This document shows, in pieces, positions 1 through 3,925 of a stretch of 6,476 nt of DNA. The stretch's first letter is position 1. Each line of letters begins with the position of its first letter. Both the position numbers and the translations under genes were made by a program. The notes beneath the pieces are model-generated. The model had not been told where the DNA came from. It did no database searches and worked only from the letters and a program-made list of their open reading frames with translations. The stretch is taken from positions 1 to 6,476 of the forward strand of contig JAJAYR010000078.1 in assembly GCA_026786155.1 (NCBI GenBank). Reading direction: 5' to 3'. Source of the stretch: Pyrinomonadaceae bacterium (GTDB lineage Bacteria > Acidobacteriota > Blastocatellia > Pyrinomonadales > Pyrinomonadaceae).

Positions 1-930
1 AATGTCGAGCGCGTTGTGATGCGTCGCAAACGGTTTCGCCGCCGCGCCCGTCGCTTTCGGCGTGAGCATCGGCGTTTCGACTTCGATATAATCGTGGTCG
101 TCTAAAAAGCGGCGCATTCCGCTGATGAGTTTGGCGCGACGTTCAAAAACCTCGCGCGTCGTCAACTTTTTAACGCCGGTTCGTTTTTCCTCTTCAAGTT
201 CTTCGTCGGTTTTATTACGCAGACTCGACGCGATCAAATCAACGTAACGATAACGCCGACTGATTTCCGGGTCGGCAATGTCGTGCATTTTATCGGGCAT
301 CGGCATCAGAGCCTTCGCCAAAAACTGTAAAGTTTCGACGTGAATCGAAAGTTCGCCCGTGTTCGTCAGAAACAAAAAGCCTTCGACACCGACAAAATCG
401 CCGCCGTCGAGCAATTGAAACAAATCCCAACCGGAATTTAGTGGAAAGTTTTCCGAATCTTTAGTTGCATTCAAATCTTCGCTCTTTTCTTCACTTTCCA
501 CTTTCCGTTTTCCGTTTTCTACTGCCTTAACATCGTCGCGCCGAACGTAAATCTGCAAGCGATTCACGCCGTCCGACAGGTGAACGAACGCCGCTTTGCC
601 CATCGTGCGCGGGGTCGTCGTCAGCCGCCCGGAAACCCGGACATTGCCCAAATCCTTTAGCTTCGCATTCAAACTTTCCTTTAATTCGGGATTCGGTTTT
701 TCGCGTTCGGCGAGCGTCGCCACGTGCGCCTTAATTTCGCTGACGACTTCGGCAATCGGCGCGAAATGCAGGACGTTTGAAATCGTATCTTCCGCGCCCG
801 TAATCTTTGAACGGTCGTATTTATTCGGATAAACATTGCCGACGAGTTGGCGCAGTTTTTCGAGATGTTCGCGGCGGGCTTCGGTCTGGTCGTTCGGTTC
901 GACGATTTCGTTAAATTCAGCAATTTTCAT
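1..930 (-). CDS. lysS: Lysyl-tRNA synthetase, class II, N-terminal 310 residues (3' end outside window)
   Basis: This enzyme charges tRNA-Lys with lysine in the cytoplasm. The frame is open from an ATG at 930 down to base 1. The OB-fold anticodon-binding domain spans about residues 95-215 and includes GKAAFVHLSDG (111-121), LQIYVRRDD (125-133) and TGELSIHVETL. The class II catalytic core then begins with RRYRYVDLI, motif 1 (RRFLDDHDYIEVETPML, about 273-289) and the family signature GAAAKPFATHHNALDI at the window edge. Motifs 2 and 3 lie outside. Two stretches are longer than in E. coli LysS as I remember it: residues about 135-168, made by a heptamer-repeat insert, and about 20 acidic/basic residues after DLI (about 234-255). 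No Shine-Dalgarno is visible before the ATG, but a good promoter lies 28-56 bases upstream. The family assignment is secure from motif order; gene completeness cannot be judged. Confidence 0.96.
   Translation of the reverse strand, partial: MKIAEFNEIVEPNDQTEARREHLEKLRQLVGNVYPNKYDRSKITGAEDTISNVLHFAPIAEVVSEIKAHVATLAEREKPNPELKESLNAKLKDLGNVRVSGRLTTTPRTMGKAAFVHLSDGVNRLQIYVRRDDVKAVENGKRKVESEEKSEDLNATKDSENFPLNSGWDLFQLLDGGDFVGVEGFLFLTNTGELSIHVETLQFLAKALMPMPDKMHDIADPEISRRYRYVDLIASSLRNKTDEELEEEKRTGVKKLTTREVFERRAKLISGMRRFLDDHDYIEVETPMLTPKATGAAAKPFATHHNALDI
440..521. repeat. Heptamer repeat array with inverted arm, inside lysS
   Basis: On the + strand four 7-bp units run in tandem: CTTTCCA (494-500), CTTTCCG (501-507), TTTTCCG (508-514) and TTTTCTA (515-521). 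An inverted copy, AGTGGAAAG at 440-448, pairs perfectly with CTTTCCACT at 494-502. The stretch stays in frame in lysS and adds a charged low-complexity loop (about residues 135-168) between OB-fold strands, where E. coli LysS has a short loop. Confidence 0.7.
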
Positions 931-957
931 AATTTGTATCGGTTTCGATGTAAGAAA

Positions 958-986
958 ATTATAGTTGAGCGACTCGTATTCGGCAA
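958..986 (-). promoter_or_regulatory. Predicted lysS promoter
   Basis: Read on the minus strand, TTGCCG (981-986) and TATAAT (958-963) are 17 bases apart, which is the ideal sigma-70-type spacing. The -10 is a perfect consensus match and the -35 matches 4 of 6. The start would fall near 951, leaving a leader of about 20 bases before the lysS ATG at 930. Confidence 0.7.
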
Positions 987-1004
987 TTTTCGGCTTTCAT
1001 TATT

Positions 1005-1020
1005 CTGTGGAATGCCACAG
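1005..1020. repeat. 16-bp palindrome between divergent promoters
   Basis: CTGTGG (1005-1010) and CCACAG (1015-1020) form a perfect 6-bp inverted repeat around AATG. It lies 18 bases upstream of the lysS -35 and 45 bases upstream of the rightward TATAAT, where an operator for a dimeric regulator could sit. No regulator family is recognised, and a chance palindrome of this size is possible. Confidence 0.4.
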
Positions 1021-1042
1021 CCGCGCGACGTTGACAGGCGCG

Positions 1043-1071
1043 TTAGATTTCAAAAATGCGCCGCCTATAAT
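1043..1071 (+). promoter_or_regulatory. Predicted promoter of the 1110-1736 gene
   Basis: A perfect TATAAT lies at 1066-1071, 38 bases before the ATG at 1110. With a 17-base spacer the -35 would be TTAGAT (1043-1048), a poor match. A perfect TTGACA lies at 1031-1036, but 29 bases from the -10, too far for ordinary sigma-70 recognition. The -10 is convincing; the -35 is uncertain. Confidence 0.5.
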
Positions 1072-1109
1072 GCTCGTCTATCAATTTTACGCGAGAGGTT
1101 TAACCAATT

Positions 1110-1736
1110 ATGAAAACAAAAATCTATCTGTTCCGTTTGACCGTTGGCTTAACGGCTTTTCTGTTTAGTTTGGGAGTTTTTGCGATTTGGAAATATCGCC
1201 GAACCGCCGCGCCGCCGCAAGCTGAAATAATTCAGCCTGATTTAAAGAACTTTCACGATTTTACTTCGGCAGCGACGATTGAGGAAAAACCCGATTGTTC
1301 AAATGCCGACGTCAAAAAAGACGACGAAGCGGCGAAATTCGATGCCGAAGGTTTTTATTACATCGCCGACAAAACACCGAAAGGCTTTGAAAATTTTGAA
1401 CATTTCAACATCACGAACAAAAATTACCGCACCGAAAACGAAGACGAATACGGCAAACCGATTGCGCCGGGAGGTTTCGTGCTGACTAAAAAAGAATTCA
1501 AATTCACCAAAATAAGCATCGGCGGCGAGCAGATTCAGTTTGAAACCGAACGCTTGAAAGGCATCAGCTATTCGTTCACCGGACGTTTTATCGAAACGCG
1601 AAACTTCGTCTATCTCGAACCGGAAGAAACTGAAAAAGTCGTCGAAGGCAAGTTCATCAAAAGGCGCAACGGCGTAAAAATCGCCGAAAGCGAAGTCAAA
1701 CTCGGATGGTTTGCCGAACTCGGTTGCGGCTGTTGA
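1110..1736 (+). CDS. Unrecognised protein with one N-terminal membrane segment
   Basis: I do not recognise a family for this 208-residue protein. Residues about 9-27 (LTVGLTAFLFSLGVFAIW core) are hydrophobic, preceded by K2, K4 and R9 and followed by KYRR. This fits an uncleaved signal anchor or a signal peptide, so the rest probably lies outside the cytoplasm or at the membrane face. A proline/alanine-rich stretch (RRTAAPPQAE) follows, then a charged soluble region rich in Lys, Glu and Phe with alternating pattern in its second half that suggests beta structure. The C-terminus ends in GCGC with two close cysteines; one more cysteine lies in the PDCSN stretch. The ATG at 1110 was chosen because GAGAGG (1093-1098) lies 11 bases upstream and a TATAAT box precedes it. 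A terminator at 1855-1875 suggests it is transcribed alone. Confidence 0.8.
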   Translation: MKTKIYLFRLTVGLTAFLFSLGVFAIWKYRRTAAPPQAEIIQPDLKNFHDFTSAATIEEKPDCSNADVKKDDEAAKFDAEGFYYIADKTPKGFENFEHFNITNKNYRTENEDEYGKPIAPGGFVLTKKEFKFTKISIGGEQIQFETERLKGISYSFTGRFIETRNFVYLEPEETEKVVEGKFIKRRNGVKIAESEVKLGWFAELGCGC

Positions 1737-1741
1737 TTGGC

Positions 1742-1818
1742 GTTCAAAGTTTGGAGTTCACGCTTCAGCGTGTGAAACCGACCGCGAAGCGCGGCGGTTG
1801 GCAAACTAAAGTTTGAAC
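1742..1818. repeat. Intergenic inverted repeat able to fold into a three-way junction
   Basis: Outer arms GTTCAAA (1742-1748) and TTTGAAC (1812-1818) continue as GTTTG (1749-1753) and CAAAC (1802-1806), with a 5-base one-sided loop between. Inside are two hairpins: CACGC-TTCA-GCGTG (1759-1772), and AACCG/CGGTT stacked on CCGCG-AAG-CGCGG (1776-1799, with one bulged A at 1781). The layout resembles a dispersed palindromic repeat (REP/MITE-like) or a structured 3' UTR. Copy number elsewhere is unknown. Confidence 0.6.
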
Positions 1819-1860
1819 TCAAAACTCTGAACTCAAAACTCTGAACTCAAAACTCTGAAC
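1816..1860. repeat. Tandem 14-bp repeat, three copies (paired heptamers)
   Basis: AACTCAAAACTCTG occurs three times without mismatch at 1816-1829, 1830-1843 and 1844-1857, followed by a partial AAC. Each unit is two related heptamers, AACTCAA and AACTCTG. The array directly follows the three-way-junction repeat and its last bases form the left arm of the terminator. Confidence 0.9.
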
Positions 1861-1875
1861 GCCGTTCGGTTTTTT
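1855..1875 (+). terminator. Probable Rho-independent terminator of the 1110-1736 gene
   Basis: CTGAAC (1855-1860), loop GCC, and GTTCGG (1864-1869) make a 6-bp stem with one T-G pair, followed at once by six T (1870-1875). The stem is short, so strength is uncertain. It separates the unknown gene from mfd. Confidence 0.55.
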
Positions 1876-1913
1876 CGTCGTTAATTCATTTATGCTAATC
1901 TGTGATTTCATAT

Positions 1914-3068
1914 ATGAGTTTTTCAACCGAAATCCAGCCGGAATTGGCGCGTTTGCGCGACGAAATAAAGCGCGGAACACGCATCGTCTCACTCAGCGGA
2001 TTAACCTCCATCGCTGCCAAAGCATACGTTTTATCGCAAATTCAGACCGAAACAAAAAAGACTTTCGTCATCGTCGCCGATACGAATAAAGAACTCGAAA
2101 CGTGGGAATGCGACCTCGATTTTTGGAGTGGAGAGTGGAGAGTCGAGAGTCGAGAGGAAAAATCTTCAGTCTCGACTCTCGACTCTCGACTCTCGACTCT
2201 TCCCTCTTTTGAAACCGACATTTATTCCGGCGTTTCGCCGCACGCCGAAACGCAGGAAGAACGCGCTTTGACGCTGTGGCGATTGGCGCAGAACGCGCCG
2301 GATTTTTTGATTGTTTCGGCAAAGTCTCTGATTACGAAAACCGTTGCGCCGGTTGAGATGAAAAACTTGGGCGCACATCTCAAACGCGACGAAGATTTCG
2401 CGCCGGAAAAATTAATCGAAAAACTTATCGCATCGGGCTACGTCCGCGAAGAACCTTTGAAATCGGTCGGCGAGTTTTCGGTGCGCGGCGGCATTATTGA
2501 TGTCTGGTCGCCGACGCAGGAAAATCCCGTGAGGCTCGAATTTTTCGGCGATACGATTGATTCGATTCGAGAATTCAATGCGGAAACGCAGCTTTCCATC
2601 AGACAATTGAGTGAAATTTCCGTCGCTCCGATGCGCGAATTTTCCGCGACCGCGAAAGATTTTAAGGATTGGGCGTTTTTCGCCCGCGAAAGATTCGACG
2701 ACGAAAGATTTGCGCGGAATTTGAAAGACCGGACCCAATTCGCCGATGAAGGCGAAGATTTTTCCGGCTGGGAATTCTTTATTTCACTCGTTAATCCGCG
2801 AAGCGCGAGCGTTTTCGATTATCTGAAAGACGCGATTTTTATCGTTGACGAACCTTTATTAGTCGAGCAAACTTTATCGAATTATTACGAGACAATCGAA
2901 AAGCATTTCGCGGAAATCACCGAAGCCGACGACATCGGACTCGCACCGAACGAATTATTTTTGAGCGGCGCGGAATTGCGCGAAAAACTCGCCGACAAAC
3001 AGCGCATCGAACTTCGCGCACTCGGCAGAACGGCGGCGCAGACCGACGAGCAATTTCAAGTAGTGTGA
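1914..3068 (+). CDS. mfd: Transcription-repair coupling factor Mfd, N-terminal half (split gene)
   Basis: Mfd removes RNA polymerase stalled at DNA damage and recruits UvrA for nucleotide excision repair. This 384-residue frame carries only the UvrB-homologous part. Residues about 20-150 match D1a/D2 (GTRIVSLSGL, then PSFETDIYSGVSPHAETQEE at about 98-117, then LIVSAKSL). Residues about 180-240 match D1b (GEFSVRGGIIDVW, VRLEFFGDTIDSIREF). It stops after a stretch, RIELRALGRT, that in full-length Mfd proteins precedes the linker to D3. The frame ends in a TGA at 3066-3068. I chose ATG 1914; a GTG at 1902 is in frame and also possible. No Shine-Dalgarno is visible; TATGCT at 1891-1896 is a possible -10. 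A heptamer-repeat insert adds about residues 72-98. The remaining Mfd domains resume at 3926, after a two-gene insertion. The family call is firm; whether this half is functional alone is open. Confidence 0.93.
   Translation: MSFSTEIQPELARLRDEIKRGTRIVSLSGLTSIAAKAYVLSQIQTETKKTFVIVADTNKELETWECDLDFWSGEWRVESREEKSSVSTLDSRLSTLPSFETDIYSGVSPHAETQEERALTLWRLAQNAPDFLIVSAKSLITKTVAPVEMKNLGAHLKRDEDFAPEKLIEKLIASGYVREEPLKSVGEFSVRGGIIDVWSPTQENPVRLEFFGDTIDSIREFNAETQLSIRQLSEISVAPMREFSATAKDFKDWAFFARERFDDERFARNLKDRTQFADEGEDFSGWEFFISLVNPRSASVFDYLKDAIFIVDEPLLVEQTLSNYYETIEKHFAEITEADDIGLAPNELFLSGAELREKLADKQRIELRALGRTAAQTDEQFQVV
2125..2206. repeat. Inverted heptamer array (GAGAGTC type) inside mfd
   Basis: The left arm has GGAGTG, GAGAGTG, GAGAGTC, GAGAGTC and GAGAG (2125-2156). 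The right arm has GACTCTC three times and GACTCTT (2174-2201) plus flanks. A 19-bp stretch at 2138-2156 is the exact reverse complement of 2176-2194, so the array can form a long hairpin in several registers. It stays open in the mfd frame and encodes about residues 72-98, a polar low-complexity stretch between DLDFW and PSFETDIYSG. Confidence 0.9.
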
Positions 3069-3083
3069 ACAGTAAAAATTGCT
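3049..3083. repeat. 8-bp inverted repeat around the stop of the mfd N-terminal half
   Basis: AGCAATTT (3049-3056) and AAATTGCT (3076-3083) are perfect inverted copies separated by 19 bases that contain the TGA stop. No T run follows, so it is not a standard terminator. It lies at the left junction of the insertion and its right arm overlaps the predicted -35 of the module. Confidence 0.4.
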
Positions 3084-3107
3084 AAACCCTTCGATTTTCG
3101 CTATTTT
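3079..3107 (+). promoter_or_regulatory. Predicted promoter of the inserted HNH module
   Basis: TTGCTA (3079-3084) and TATTTT (3102-3107) are 17 bases apart, each matching the sigma-70-type consensus at 4 of 6 positions. The expected start point, six to eight bases after the -10, falls at or just before the ATG at 3115, so the message would be leaderless or nearly so. This agrees with the absence of a Shine-Dalgarno there. Confidence 0.45.
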
Positions 3108-3114
3108 TAATGAT

Positions 3115-3489
3115 ATGGAAGTTACGCTGAATCTACCGAAAAAAATTTATCTCGATTTGTCGAAATCTGCCCAACAATCAAAGCGAACTTTTGACGAAGT
3201 GGTTTCGGAAAGGCTGCAAAATTTCCCCCAAAACAAATCTGAAAATCCGCTTGCGCCAAATTCCGACGAAGAGGTTTTGGAAGCGGCGAAATTGTGGATT
3301 CCCGAAAATCAATCGGCAAGACACAGCCGACTTTTAGATAAAAATCAAGCCGGCACATTGGCGGATGCGGAAAGAAAAGAATTGGATTTTTTTCAGCAAG
3401 TTTATCGAATCGCTTTGCTGCGAAAGGCACAAGGCATTAACGAAGCCCTGCGGCGCGGATTAATCAAATCGGTTGACGACTTGAAATGA
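3115..3489 (+). CDS. Small ribbon-helix-helix-like protein paired with HNH endonuclease
   Basis: This 124-residue protein begins MEVTLNLPKKIYLDLSKSA, a short beta strand followed by two predicted helices (to about residue 34, EVVSERL). That pattern is typical of ribbon-helix-helix DNA-binding proteins and antitoxins. The second half (about 65-115) holds RLLDKNQAGTLADAERKELD and VYRIALLRKAQGINEALRRG, helical and charged. From memory, stretches of this kind occur in small proteins that sit next to HNH endonucleases in cyanobacteria and similar bacteria. The start was placed at ATG 3115, since the strand begins there; an in-frame TTG at 3079 would add 12 residues of no clear meaning. The last codons overlap the next gene by ATGA (3486-3489), so the two are probably co-translated. 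Its role could be regulator, antitoxin or targeting partner of the nuclease; none is demonstrated here. Confidence 0.75.
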   Translation: MEVTLNLPKKIYLDLSKSAQQSKRTFDEVVSERLQNFPQNKSENPLAPNSDEEVLEAAKLWIPENQSARHSRLLDKNQAGTLADAERKELDFFQQVYRIALLRKAQGINEALRRGLIKSVDDLK

Positions 3490-3908
3490 GCAAAATCTCG
3501 CGGAAACTGCAAGGGAAAATTCGCCGTCAAGCAAAAAATCGCTGTGGATATTGTCTGCTTCCGCAAAACCTGAATCCGACATTTTTGGAAATCGAACATC
3601 TTCAGCCGGTCGCGGGCGGCGGAACGGAGACGGAAGAAAATCTGTGGCTGGCGTGTCGTGAATGCAACTCGCACAAATCGGCAAAAATTTATGGGTTTGA
3701 CGAAAAAACCGGACGGCGCATCAGACTTTATAATCCGCGAAGGCAAAATTGGAACAGACATTTCAAATTCAGCGATGACAAAACTAAAATCATTGGCAAA
3801 ACCGTCTGCGGCAGAGCGACGGTTGAAACCTTAAAACTCAACAGCGAAATTCTCGTTTGCGTCAGGCGGCTCTGGGTAGAATTCGATTTGTTCCCGCCGA
3901 AAGACTAA
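3486..3908 (+). CDS. HNH endonuclease
   Basis: This is a 140-residue zinc-binding HNH nuclease, expected to cut DNA with a single metal ion in a beta-beta-alpha fold. Cysteine pairs at C20/C23 (NRCGYC) and C57/C60 (ACREC) would hold a structural zinc. The catalytic motif is visible as EIEHLQP (35-41, with H38), N52 in ENLWLAC, and N61/H63 in CNSHK. The region after it (LYNPRRQNWNRHF, about 81-93) and GRATVETLKLN (109-119) resemble the conserved C-terminal part of a common short HNH family. All key residues are present, so the nuclease looks intact. Its ATG overlaps the stop of the preceding small gene, and it ends 17 bases before the ATG of the mfd C-terminal half. No intron- or intein-type context is present. 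It could be a homing-like or toxin-like nuclease; the target is unknown. Confidence 0.9.
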   Translation: MSKISRKLQGKIRRQAKNRCGYCLLPQNLNPTFLEIEHLQPVAGGGTETEENLWLACRECNSHKSAKIYGFDEKTGRRIRLYNPRRQNWNRHFKFSDDKTKIIGKTVCGRATVETLKLNSEILVCVRRLWVEFDLFPPKD

Positions 3909-3925
3909 AAAATTCAATACCGAAA

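Larger units (their letters stand above)
3069..3925 (+). mobile_element. Two-gene HNH module interrupting mfd
   Basis: The segment between the TGA of the mfd N-terminal half and the ATG of the C-terminal half holds only a small ribbon-helix-helix-like gene and an HNH endonuclease gene, overlapping by ATGA, with about 46 and 17 bases of flank. It carries its own likely promoter. There is no transposase, integrase or recognisable terminal repeat, and no direct repeat whose removal would restore the mfd frame, so exact ends are uncertain. Mobility is inferred from its position inside a conserved gene and from the endonuclease; similar gene pairs are, from memory, scattered in cyanobacterial genomes. 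Confidence 0.6.

Noticed and set aside
1031..1071. Perfect consensus promoter from TTGACA plus TATAAT
   Set aside because: The two boxes are 29 bases apart, well beyond the usual 16-18; only the TATAAT was kept.
847..1168. Plus-strand open frames starting inside lysS and running across the divergent promoter region
   Set aside because: They overlap the lysS start and its promoter, resemble no protein I know, and lack a start signal.
2131..2201. CRISPR array
   Set aside because: The units are 7 bp with no spacers, and no cas genes are present.
3052..3917. Target-site duplication AATTTCAA / AATTCAA at the two ends of the module
   Set aside because: The copies differ by one T, and removing the segment between TTCAA copies (858 bases) or between AATT copies (859 bases) does not bring the mfd halves into frame, so it is probably chance.
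3060..3925. Intein or self-splicing intron in mfd with an HNH homing nuclease
   Set aside because: The halves lie in different frames with stop codons between, there are no intein splice motifs, and only about 46 and 17 noncoding bases flank the genes, far too few for a group I or II intron core.
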